Below, one piece after another: positions 7,959 through 14,718 of a stretch of 38,549 nt of DNA; positions within the stretch are counted from its first letter, which is position 1; every line of letters begins with the position of its first letter. The DNA lies in assembly GCF_040605455.1 (NCBI RefSeq), contig NZ_JBEXCV010000088.1, positions 1 to 38,549 of the forward strand, given 5' to 3'. The notes beneath the pieces are model-generated. The model did no database searches and was not told the DNA's origin. It was given only the letters and a program-made list of their open reading frames with translations. This DNA comes from Embleya sp040605455 (lineage in GTDB: Bacteria; Actinomycetota; Actinomycetes; Streptomycetales; Streptomycetaceae). The translations under genes and the position numbers were made by a program.

Positions 7959-8618
7959 TCAGTGCTGGGTGTGCGGGCCGCCACGGCCCGCGCCGGGACG
8001 GTCGTCGGGTCCGCCGTCGTGGTCGGCGCGCGCGTCCTGGCCCGCCGCGCGCGGCTCGATCGCGATCAACGGCTCCTGGTATTCGACCGATTGCGCGTCC
8101 GGCACCAGCACCTCCACCACTTGCCCGGACACGTCGGCGGTGATGGTGTTCATCATCTTCATGATCTCCAGGATGCCCACCGTCTGGCCGGTTCGGACGG
8201 TGTCACCAACGCTGACGAAGGGCTTCGCGCCGACCTCGGGCGCGTGGTAGAAGGTGCCGACCATCGGGGCGCAGACGAACCGGCGAGTGCCCTCCGGCGC
8301 GACCGGCGGCTCGACCTGCGGCGCGGCGGCGGGCACACCGGCGGCGACGGGCACCGGGGCGTTCGCGGCGGGTTCGGGCCACTCGATCTCGACGCTGGTG
8401 TCGCCGCAACGCAACCGGATCCATCGTGGCGGAACCGGCGCGGTGCGCGCCTGTTGCGGCGCGTCGGCAGGCTGCGCGTGTGGCTGTGGGTGCGCCTGCG
8501 CGGCGGATGCGGGCTGCAGCGGCTTGACCCACCGCCCGTCCGCGTAGCCGGAGTGGTGGTTGAGGTGGTCGTCGGCGTGCGCGTCGTGCGCTTCGGGATT
8601 TCCGTGGTGTGGGGTCAT
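7959..8618 (-). CDS. accB: Biotin carboxyl carrier protein
   Basis: The 219-residue product ends with a biotinyl domain: APMVGTFYHAPE (117-128) and the biotinylation motif EIMKMMN (151-157, Lys154), where EAMKMMN is more usual. A Pro/Ala-rich linker (about 80-110) precedes it. The N-terminal 22 residues hold seven histidines (HH, HDAH, DDHLNHH), which is not typical of AccB. After the biotinyl domain comes a hydrophilic Asp/Gly tail of about 25 residues. The ATG overlaps the stop of accDA in an ATGA arrangement, indicating translational coupling. It would shuttle carboxybiotin from AccC to the AccDA carboxyltransferase. Confidence 0.94.
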   Translation of the reverse strand: MTPHHGNPEAHDAHADDHLNHHSGYADGRWVKPLQPASAAQAHPQPHAQPADAPQQARTAPVPPRWIRLRCGDTSVEIEWPEPAANAPVPVAAGVPAAAPQVEPPVAPEGTRRFVCAPMVGTFYHAPEVGAKPFVSVGDTVRTGQTVGILEIMKMMNTITADVSGQVVEVLVPDAQSVEYQEPLIAIEPRAAGQDARADHDGGPDDRPGAGRGGPHTQH

Positions 8619-10387
8619 GACGCACTTCCTTCGGCACGAGCGTCCGGCGCGACGCCGAAGCTGCGGAATCGGTCCCCGCGTTCGCGCAGGAGCCGGGGCT
8701 TGTCCAGCGCGCGCAACTCGGCTACGACCGGGATCAGCGCGGCGCGCAGCAGCGCGGCGGCCTTGCCCGGGTCGGTGTGCGCGCCGCCGGGCGGCTCGGG
8801 CACGATCCGGTCGACCACGCCCAGGCGCAGCAGTTCGCGCGGGCGCATGCGCAGCGCCGCGGCTGCCGCGGGCGCCGCCGCGGAGTCCTTCCACAAAATG
8901 GCCGCGCAGCCCTCGGGGCTGATCACCGAGTAGACGCCGTGCTCGCCGATCAGCACCCGATCGGCGACCGCGAGCGCGAGGGCGCCGCCGCTGCCGCCTT
9001 CGCCGGTGATCACGGTGACGATCGGGGTGGACAATCGGGCCATCAGGCGCAGGTTCTCCGCGATGGCGACGGCTTGGCCGTCCCGCTCGGCGTCCGGTCC
9101 CGGGTTGGCGCCGGGCGTGTCCACCAGGGTGATCACCGGCAGGCCCAGCTTGGCGGCGAGCCGCATCAGCCGGGCGGCCTTGCGAAAGCCCGCCGGGGTG
9201 GCCATGCCGAACTTTCGATGTTGTCGTTCGGCGAGGTTGTCGCCGCCCTTCTGGTGTCCGATCAGCATCACCGGCAGGCCGTCGAGCCGGCCGATGCCGC
9301 CGACCACCGCAGGACAGTCCGCGCCGATCCGGTCGCCGTGCAACTCGTGGAAGTCGTCCAGGAGTCGACCGGCGTAGTCGAGGGTGGTGGGTCGCGCGGG
9401 GTGCCGGGCCAGCCGCACCGCCTCCCACTGGTCGCCCCCGTCCGGGCCACCGTTGACCGCGGTCCCGTTCGCTGCCGTCCCATTGACTGCCGGCCCGTTC
9501 ACTGCCGGCCCCGGCGGGGCGGGCGTGGCCGCGCCCGGGTCGGTCCGCGCCTGCTCGGGACGGTGCGCCCCGCGCGGTTCGCCCAAGTCGAGGAAGTGTC
9601 GGATGGTCGCACGCAGCGCCGGTCGGGGTGCGATCGCGTCGACCATCCCGTGTTCGAGCAGGAATTCGGCGGTCTGGAAGCCCGTGGGCAGGCGTTCGCC
9701 GATGGTGTGCTCGATCACCCGAGGGCCGGCGAAGCCCAGCCTGGCACCGGGTTCGATCAGGATGACGTCGGCCAGTGTGGCGAAGGAGGCCGCCACCCCG
9801 CCATAGGTGGGGTCGGTGATCAGCGACAACACCAGCACGCCGGCCTCGTCCAACTTCGCCAGAGCGTGTGCGGTCTTCGCCATCTGCATGAGCGAGAGCA
9901 CGCCCTCCTGCATGCGGGCTCCGCCCGAGGCGGTGACCAACAGCAGCGGAGTGCGGGTTCGCAGGCTCTCGTTCGCGGCCTCGGTGACCAGCGCGCCCTC
10001 GGCGCAGCCCAGACTGCCGCCCAGGAAACGGAAGTCCATCGCGGCCACCACGACCGGCCGGTCGCGGATGGTGCCCCGCGCGCCGAGGACCGCCTCGTCC
10101 ATGCCGGTCGCGGCGCGCGCCTCGGCCAGGCGTTCCGCGTACGGGCGCGAGTCCACGAAGCCCAGCGGGTCGTGCAGGTTGGGACCGGCCGTCAGCGGTG
10201 TCTCCGAACCGGGATCGAGGAGTTGATCCAGTCGCTGCCGCGCCGTGAGTCGGGCGTGATCACCGCAGTCGGGGCACACCCGCAGGTCCCGGGTGAAGCG
10301 TTTGCCGTATACGAGTTCGGCACAGCGCCCGCACTTGACCCAGTCGGGTCGGGCGTGGACGGTGAGCCCGAGGTCGGTCTCGATCAT
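8615..10387 (-). CDS. Acetyl-CoA carboxylase carboxyltransferase, fused beta and alpha subunits (AccD-AccA)
   Basis: This 590-residue fusion carries both halves of the carboxyltransferase. The AccD half starts with a four-cysteine zinc ribbon (Cys19, 22, 38, 41) followed by the crotonase-like core (FLGGSLGCAEGALVTEA; SGGARMQEG at 154-162). Residues 270-318 form a linker containing four PAVNG-like pentapeptides (294-313). The AccA half follows (LDDFHELHGDR, DTPGANPG, GEGGSGGALALAVADRV, SVISPEGCAAILWKD). The enzyme transfers CO2 from carboxybiotin to acetyl-CoA. Most actinomycetes use acyl-CoA carboxylases of a different subunit type, so an AccDA fusion next to type II polyketide genes suggests a pathway-dedicated malonyl-CoA supply. 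The ATG at 10387 has AAGGA 6 bases upstream. A 131-base gap separates it from the upstream cyclase gene. Confidence 0.95.
   Translation of the reverse strand: MIETDLGLTVHARPDWVKCGRCAELVYGKRFTRDLRVCPDCGDHARLTARQRLDQLLDPGSETPLTAGPNLHDPLGFVDSRPYAERLAEARAATGMDEAVLGARGTIRDRPVVVAAMDFRFLGGSLGCAEGALVTEAANESLRTRTPLLLVTASGGARMQEGVLSLMQMAKTAHALAKLDEAGVLVLSLITDPTYGGVAASFATLADVILIEPGARLGFAGPRVIEHTIGERLPTGFQTAEFLLEHGMVDAIAPRPALRATIRHFLDLGEPRGAHRPEQARTDPGAATPAPPGPAVNGPAVNGTAANGTAVNGGPDGGDQWEAVRLARHPARPTTLDYAGRLLDDFHELHGDRIGADCPAVVGGIGRLDGLPVMLIGHQKGGDNLAERQHRKFGMATPAGFRKAARLMRLAAKLGLPVITLVDTPGANPGPDAERDGQAVAIAENLRLMARLSTPIVTVITGEGGSGGALALAVADRVLIGEHGVYSVISPEGCAAILWKDSAAAPAAAAALRMRPRELLRLGVVDRIVPEPPGGAHTDPGKAAALLRAALIPVVAELRALDKPRLLRERGDRFRSFGVAPDARAEGSAS
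9450..9509. repeat. Four 15-base tandem repeats in the AccD-AccA linker
   Basis: Four degenerate 15-base units (9450-9464, 9465-9479, 9480-9494, 9495-9509) encode the PAVNG/TAANG-like pentapeptides joining the two carboxyltransferase halves. Phase is kept, so the protein stays open. Such repeats change in number easily between strains. Confidence 0.85.
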
Positions 10388-10430
10388 GGCGGGTCCTTGG
10401 ACGAAGGGGCCTTGGGCAGGGCCTTGGACG
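10388..10430. repeat. Short direct repeats upstream of accDA
   Basis: Three imperfect copies of a CCTTGGACG/CCTTGGGCA unit, spaced about 14 bases apart, lie directly upstream of the accDA start. They may be slippage products or binding sites for a regulator. Confidence 0.4.
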
Positions 10431-10518
10431 CAGGCAGCTCGACGAACCAGAGCTAGAACGAGGCACGTTCGGACGGAGAAGGCGGGAACGCCGGCTCCTG
10501 GTTGCTGCGTTCGCGCCG

Positions 10519-10851
10519 CTATGCCTGCGTGTCCCGCTCCCAGCGGTAGAACTCCCGGGCCATCGCGTCCTGCGGTGACCGCCAGGTCTGCGGGTCGTAC
10601 GCGTTCACGTGCACGGCCAGTCGCTCGCTGATGTCGCGGAACTCCGGGTGTCCGGCGACCTTCGCGACGGCGGGCCCGGGCGGCCGATCGGCCTCGATCA
10701 GGTGCAGGTACAAGTCGCCGAACTGGAACAGGCTGCGGCCGGTGACCCCCACGAGATGCGGGAGTTCGCCGGTGTCGGAGCCGGCGAAGATGTCCGCGAT
10801 CCGGGGTGCCGAATCAGGCTTCATCCGGGCCACGATCAGGGTGCGGTGCAT
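10519..10851 (-). CDS. TcmI-family polyketide cyclase (WhiE-ORFVII-like)
   Basis: The 110-residue product fits the small dimeric ferredoxin-fold cyclases represented by TcmI in both length and sequence: MHRTLIVARM at the start, FAGSDTGELPHLVGVTGRSL around 22-41, then FGDLYLHLIE and the conserved C-terminal WRSPQDAMAREFYRWE. These enzymes close later rings of aromatic polyketides. In the S. coelicolor whiE locus the equivalent gene is the last of the seven-gene operon, as here before the carboxylase genes. It is separated from the aromatase gene by two strong hairpins (10886-10951), so it may be expressed at a different level. Confidence 0.93.
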   Translation of the reverse strand: MHRTLIVARMKPDSAPRIADIFAGSDTGELPHLVGVTGRSLFQFGDLYLHLIEADRPPGPAVAKVAGHPEFRDISERLAVHVNAYDPQTWRSPQDAMAREFYRWERDTQA

Positions 10852-10885
10852 GTGCGGTGGTCCTTCCCGGTCGGTTCGTTGGAAG

Positions 10886-10951
10886 GCCGGCGGGACCGCG
10901 GGGCGCGGCCCCGCCGGCGGGGCGCCGTCGTCGGAAGGCCGACGACGGCGC
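10886..10951 (-). terminator. Two tandem GC-rich hairpins inside the polyketide operon
   Basis: The first inverted repeat has 9-base arms (10886-10894 and 10910-10918, 15-base loop). The second has perfect 13-base arms (10922-10934 and 10939-10951) with a four-base loop. Both lie between the aromatase and TcmI-like cyclase genes, which are transcribed leftward. The second has the shape of an actinomycete terminator without a T-run and would reduce read-through into the cyclase and carboxylase genes, or stabilise the upstream mRNA end. Confidence 0.65.
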
Positions 10952-10954
10952 GAG

Positions 10955-11437
10955 TCACCAGGTGCCCGCGGTGGGCGCGACGTCCATCTCCCGGGCGCGC
11001 TGCTGGATCCGGTCCCGGATCAGCTCCAGTTGCACGCGCGAGTTGCGGTTGATGTTGTCGGTCATCCACGCGTCGTCGACCGGAGCGGTCTCCTTCATCG
11101 CGAAGTCCTGCACCCAGCGCATCCGCACGCCGTCGGGAACCTCGTGGTACTCCCAGCGGATGTGCATGTGCGCGAACGGCCCGGTCTCCACCCGGCGGGC
11201 CCACACGGTACGGGCGTCGCGGTCGGCCTCGCGCTCGGAGACCCAGCTCCAGACCTTGCCGTCCTTGTCGGGATGCATGGTCAGCCGGAAGGTGACCTTG
11301 GCGTCCTCGCGCGCGAGGATCTCCACCGACGCGTATTCGCTGAACAGGTCCGTCCAGTGCTCCACGTCGTTGGTCATGTCCCAGATCAGGTCGAACGGGG
11401 CCGAGATGACGATGTCGTTGTCGGTATGGCCGGTCAT
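10955..11437 (-). CDS. Polyketide aromatase/cyclase, SRPBCC fold (WhiE-ORFVI-like)
   Basis: This 160-residue single-domain START/Bet v1-like protein has the features of monodomain aromatase/cyclases (WhiE-ORFVI, TcmN N-terminal domain): NDIVISAPFDLIWDMTNDVEHW near the start, FSEYASVEIL, GKVWSWVSEREAD, WARRVETGPFAHMHIRWEY and WVQDFAMKE. It would fold the nascent polyketide and form the first aromatic ring. The ATG lies one base after the ACP stop, so translation is probably coupled to it. Confidence 0.95.
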   Translation of the reverse strand: MTGHTDNDIVISAPFDLIWDMTNDVEHWTDLFSEYASVEILAREDAKVTFRLTMHPDKDGKVWSWVSEREADRDARTVWARRVETGPFAHMHIRWEYHEVPDGVRMRWVQDFAMKETAPVDDAWMTDNINRNSRVQLELIRDRIQQRAREMDVAPTAGTW

Positions 11438-11438
11438 G

Positions 11439-11693
11439 TCACACTCCGGAGGTGAGTTGGGAGTTGGTGGTTTCCAGGAACTCGCGCGGGGTCTTGCACT
11501 GGTCCACGTCCGCGCCGAGCGGGAACTGATAGCGCCGCTCCAGTTCGGAGACGATCCCGAGCAGGCCCAGCGAGTCGAGTCCGAATTCCTCGAACGTCGA
11601 CCCCGGCAGGCTCATCCGTTCCGGATCGGCGGTGACGCCGGCGCAGGTCTTCATCAGCGCGGCGAGTTCGTCGTAGGTGAAGGGTCCGTTCAT
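11439..11693 (-). CDS. Acyl carrier protein of the type II polyketide synthase (WhiE-ORFV-like)
   Basis: The 84-residue product has the phosphopantetheine attachment motif FGLDSLGLL (Ser about residue 41) in the usual position, preceded by FEE and followed by an acidic helix (GIVSELERRYQFPLG). It carries the growing chain for the KS-alpha/KS-beta pair encoded just upstream. The family normally runs 80-90 residues. It is 38 bases downstream of KS-beta and touches the aromatase gene. Confidence 0.96.
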   Translation of the reverse strand: MNGPFTYDELAALMKTCAGVTADPERMSLPGSTFEEFGLDSLGLLGIVSELERRYQFPLGADVDQCKTPREFLETTNSQLTSGV

Positions 11694-11731
11694 CGCAGGC
11701 TTCCTTCTTCCGTGCTTCCTTGCGGGGACCG

Positions 11732-12988
11732 CTACGCGGTCGGGACGGGCGTACCGGGCCGGCCGTCGCCGCGGCGCAGCACCAGTGCCGCGTTGTGGCC
11801 CATCAGGCCGCGGCTGAGCACCAGGGCGGTGCGCAGTTCCGCGGCTCGGGCCCGGCCGGTGACCAGGTCCAGGTCGTGGCAGACGTCGAAGACGCCCGGG
11901 GTGGGCGGCACTACGCCGTGTTCCATCGCCAGGATCGCGGCGGCGCAGTCCAGGACGGGTGCGCCGCAGTACGCGCGGCCGATGCCCGCTTTGGGGGCGG
12001 TCACCGGCACCCGGGCGGCGTGCGCGCCCAACGCGTCGGACAGGGCCAGTACTTCGGCGTGGTCGGCCTCGCGCACCCCGAGGGCGTCCGCGAAGACCAC
12101 GTCGATGTCCTGCGGGGCGCACTCGGCGTCGGCCAGCGCGTCGCGAATCGCCCGGGCGAGGCCGTGGCGGGAGGGTTCCCAGCCCGAGGTGCCGGTGAAC
12201 GTCGCGCCGTGTCCGGCCACTTCGGCTCGGACCCGGGCGCCGCGCCGGTGCGCCGCGGCCGCATCCTCGACGACGAACATCGCGCCGCCCTCGGCCGGGG
12301 CGAATCCGCACGCGGTCGAGGTGAACGGGAGGTATGCCTGCCCGGGTTCGCGGGCCAGGCTCAGCGCGTCGTAGCCGAGCTGGCAGACCATCGAGTACGG
12401 CGCCAGCGGGGCCTCCGCCGCGCCGACCACGACGGCGTTCGTACCGCGTCGGATGGTGCGGGCCGCGTGCGCGAGGGCGTCCAGGCCACCCGCCTCGTCG
12501 TTGGCCAGCACCGCGCACGGCCCCTTGAAGCCGCCGCGGATGGAGATCTGGCCGGTGGTGGCGGCGTAGAACCAGGCGATGGACTGGTAGGGCCCGACGA
12601 AGCCGGGGCCCTGACCCCACAGGTTCTGCAGCTCGCGCTGGCCGAATTCGCCGCCGCCGGAGCAACTCGCGGTGGTCACCCCGACGCCGAAGGTGGGCAT
12701 CGGGCCGAATGCGGCGTCGGCCAGTGCCTGATCCGCGGCGACCATCGCGAAGTGCGTGAAGCGGTCGGTCTGGACCAGGAAGCGCTCCTCGACCACGGCG
12801 GTGGGGTCGAAGTCGCGCACCTCGCCGGCGATCGCCAACGGCAGGTCGCCGCAGCCTTCGCGGGTGATCCGGTCCAGAACGCACAGGCCCTCGCGGGTGG
12901 CCTTCCAGAACACGTCGGCACCGATACCGTTGGGCGCGACGACGCCGACGCCCGTCACCACGGTGCGTCCGGATGCGGAAGTGTTCAC
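11732..12988 (-). CDS. Ketosynthase beta, chain length factor (WhiE-ORFIV-like)
   Basis: The 418-residue thiolase-fold protein pairs with KS-alpha and sets polyketide length. Where KS-alpha has the catalytic cysteine, the aligned segment reads NDEAGGLDAL, placing Glu165 at the position that is glutamine in most chain length factors. The ketosynthase histidines are replaced or rearranged, as expected for this non-condensing partner. The GTG at 12988 overlaps the KS-alpha stop (GTGA), giving equal translation of the two subunits. Confidence 0.96.
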   Translation of the reverse strand: MNTSASGRTVVTGVGVVAPNGIGADVFWKATREGLCVLDRITREGCGDLPLAIAGEVRDFDPTAVVEERFLVQTDRFTHFAMVAADQALADAAFGPMPTFGVGVTTASCSGGGEFGQRELQNLWGQGPGFVGPYQSIAWFYAATTGQISIRGGFKGPCAVLANDEAGGLDALAHAARTIRRGTNAVVVGAAEAPLAPYSMVCQLGYDALSLAREPGQAYLPFTSTACGFAPAEGGAMFVVEDAAAAHRRGARVRAEVAGHGATFTGTSGWEPSRHGLARAIRDALADAECAPQDIDVVFADALGVREADHAEVLALSDALGAHAARVPVTAPKAGIGRAYCGAPVLDCAAAILAMEHGVVPPTPGVFDVCHDLDLVTGRARAAELRTALVLSRGLMGHNAALVLRRGDGRPGTPVPTA

Positions 12989-14253
12989 CGGGGTCTCCTT
13001 TCCCGGCGGTCCAGCACCACGGCGGACTGGAAGCCGCCGAACCCGCTGCCCACCGACAGCACCGTGTGCAGTGCCATCGGCCGGGCCGTCCCCGGCACGT
13101 AGTCGAGGTCGCACTCCGGGTCCGGGGTCTGGTAGTTCGCCGTGGGCGGCACCGCCTTGTGTTCCATCGCCAGAGCGCACGCAGCCAGTTCGATCGCGCC
13201 GATCGCGCCGAGCGAGTGGCCCACCATGGACTTGATCGAACTCATCGGGGTCTGGTACGCGTGCTCGCCCAGGGAGCGCTTGACCGCCGCCGTCTCGTGG
13301 CGGTCGTTCTGCTTGGTGCCCGAGCCGTGCGCGTTGACGTAGTCGATCGCGGCGGGGTCCACCTGTGCGTCCGCCAGTGCGCGGTCGATCGCCTCGGACA
13401 TCTCCACGCCCTCGCGGGTCAGGCCGGTCATGTGATGCGCGTTGCCCCGGGTGGCGAACCCGCCGACCTCGCAGTAGACGTGTGCGCCGCGCCGCCGGGC
13501 GTGTTCGAGCTCCTCCAGCACGAGCACGGCGGCGCCCTCGCCCAGCACGAAGCCGTCCCGATCCGCGTCGAACGGCCGGGAGGCGTGGGCCGGGTCGTCG
13601 TTGCGGGTCGAGGTCGCCTTGATCGCGTCGAAGCAGGCCACCGTGATCGGTGAGATCGGCGAGTCCGAGGCGCCGGCCAGGTAGACGTCGGCCCGGCCCT
13701 CCTCGATCGCGTGCGCGGCGTACCCGATCGCGTCGAGGCCGGACGTACAGCCGGTGGACACGGTCTGCACCGGGCCGCGGGCATCGAACTCCTCGGCCAC
13801 CTCGGAGGCCAGGGTGCTCGGCGAGAACGCCCGGTGCAGGAACGGGTCGGCCCGCTGGGAGTCCACCGCCCAGTCGCGGCCCGAGCCGCTGACCGCGACG
13901 TAGTCGTGTTCGAGCCGGGTGGTGCCACCCACGGCGGTGCCGAGCGAGACGCCGATCCGCCAGGGATCCTCCGCGTCCCGGTCCAGACCGCAGTCTCCGA
14001 CCGCCTCGGCCGCCGCCGCGAGCGCGAACTGCACGTAGCGGTCCGCGCGCTCGGCCCGGCCCCGGGCAACACCGCAAGCGACCGGGTCGAAGTCGCATTC
14101 GGCGGCGATCCGGGAGCGGAAGCCGGTGGGATCGAAGAAGGTGATGCCGCGGGTCGCCGTACGGCCGGCCATCAGCATGTCCCAGAACGCGGTGACACCC
14201 ACGCCGCCGGGCGCCACGACGCCGACGCCGGTGACCGCCACCCGGCGCCTCAA
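12985..14253 (-). CDS. Ketosynthase alpha of an aromatic polyketide synthase (WhiE-ORFIII-like)
   Basis: This 422-residue beta-ketoacyl synthase has an intact active site: Cys169 in VSTGCTSGLDA, His309 in NAHGSGTKQND, and Lys341/His346 in SIKSMVGHSLGA. It performs the decarboxylative condensations of malonyl-ACP with KS-beta. The start is a TTG at 14253 whose bases overlap the stop of the upstream cupin gene (TTGA); a later start would remove the first strand RRRVAVTGVGVV. It is followed without a gap by KS-beta. Close resemblance of gene order and protein to spore-pigment synthases suggests a pigment product rather than an antibiotic. Confidence 0.96.
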   Translation of the reverse strand: MRRRVAVTGVGVVAPGGVGVTAFWDMLMAGRTATRGITFFDPTGFRSRIAAECDFDPVACGVARGRAERADRYVQFALAAAAEAVGDCGLDRDAEDPWRIGVSLGTAVGGTTRLEHDYVAVSGSGRDWAVDSQRADPFLHRAFSPSTLASEVAEEFDARGPVQTVSTGCTSGLDAIGYAAHAIEEGRADVYLAGASDSPISPITVACFDAIKATSTRNDDPAHASRPFDADRDGFVLGEGAAVLVLEELEHARRRGAHVYCEVGGFATRGNAHHMTGLTREGVEMSEAIDRALADAQVDPAAIDYVNAHGSGTKQNDRHETAAVKRSLGEHAYQTPMSSIKSMVGHSLGAIGAIELAACALAMEHKAVPPTANYQTPDPECDLDYVPGTARPMALHTVLSVGSGFGGFQSAVVLDRRERRPR

Positions 14254-14666
14254 GAGTCGACGCCCACGGTCTCGGCGGGCTCGATCCCCTCCGTGTCGAC
14301 GTGCCCCAGTTCCGGCCGGGGCGCCAACGGGGCGAGTTGGAAGACCATCCGCGCCTGCACCCGGCCGACGTTGCGGAACCGGTGCCGCATCTTCTTGGGC
14401 ACCATCAGGCCCTGATCGGGCTGGAGTTCGTAGGTGATGCCGTCCAGGTCGACTTCCAGGGCTCCGGTGACGACGTGGATGAACTCCTCGGAGTACGGGT
14501 GGTAGTGCTCGGCGATCATGTCGCCCGGCTCGATGATGGCCAGGCCCATGAAGCCGCTGGTGGATCCCACCGTCGTCGGGCCGAGCGTGACCCGCAGGTC
14601 ACCGCCTCGGCGCCGGTTGGGCTCGATCTCGTCGACGTTGACGATGCGTACGGTCTGCGTGGTCAT
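14250..14666 (-). CDS. Cupin protein of the spore-pigment type (WhiE-ORFII-like)
   Basis: The 138-residue product is a single cupin. The first metal-binding block is GDMIAEHYHPYSEEFIHVVTG with two histidines and a glutamate, and the second is MVPKKMRHRFRNVG with one histidine. WhiE-ORFII-like cupins accompany spore-pigment polyketide synthases and are proposed to help cyclise or stabilise the intermediate. The exact reaction is unknown. Its GGAGG ribosome binding site lies in the loop of a small hairpin (14671-14686), next to a stronger hairpin (14687-14712). Its stop overlaps the TTG start of KS-alpha. Confidence 0.92.
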   Translation of the reverse strand: MTTQTVRIVNVDEIEPNRRRGGDLRVTLGPTTVGSTSGFMGLAIIEPGDMIAEHYHPYSEEFIHVVTGALEVDLDGITYELQPDQGLMVPKKMRHRFRNVGRVQARMVFQLAPLAPRPELGHVDTEGIEPAETVGVDS

Positions 14667-14670
14667 GTGT

Positions 14671-14712
14671 GCCACCTCCAAGTGGCGGGCGGCGCCCGAG
14701 TGGGCGCCGCCC
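14671..14712 (-). promoter_or_regulatory. Paired hairpins before the cupin gene
   Basis: In the gap between the SchA/CurD-like gene and the cupin gene there are two stem-loops. One is a perfect 11-base stem with a four-base loop (14687-14697 and 14702-14712). The other has 5-base arms (14671-14675 and 14682-14686) and its loop contains part of the cupin Shine-Dalgarno sequence. Together they could attenuate transcription or limit translation of the downstream synthase genes. Confidence 0.5.
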
Positions 14713-14718
14713 GGGGGA

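Noticed and set aside
7956..8933. Long plus-strand frame opposite accB and accDA
   Set aside because: It is antisense to well-conserved genes and its sequence has no family character.
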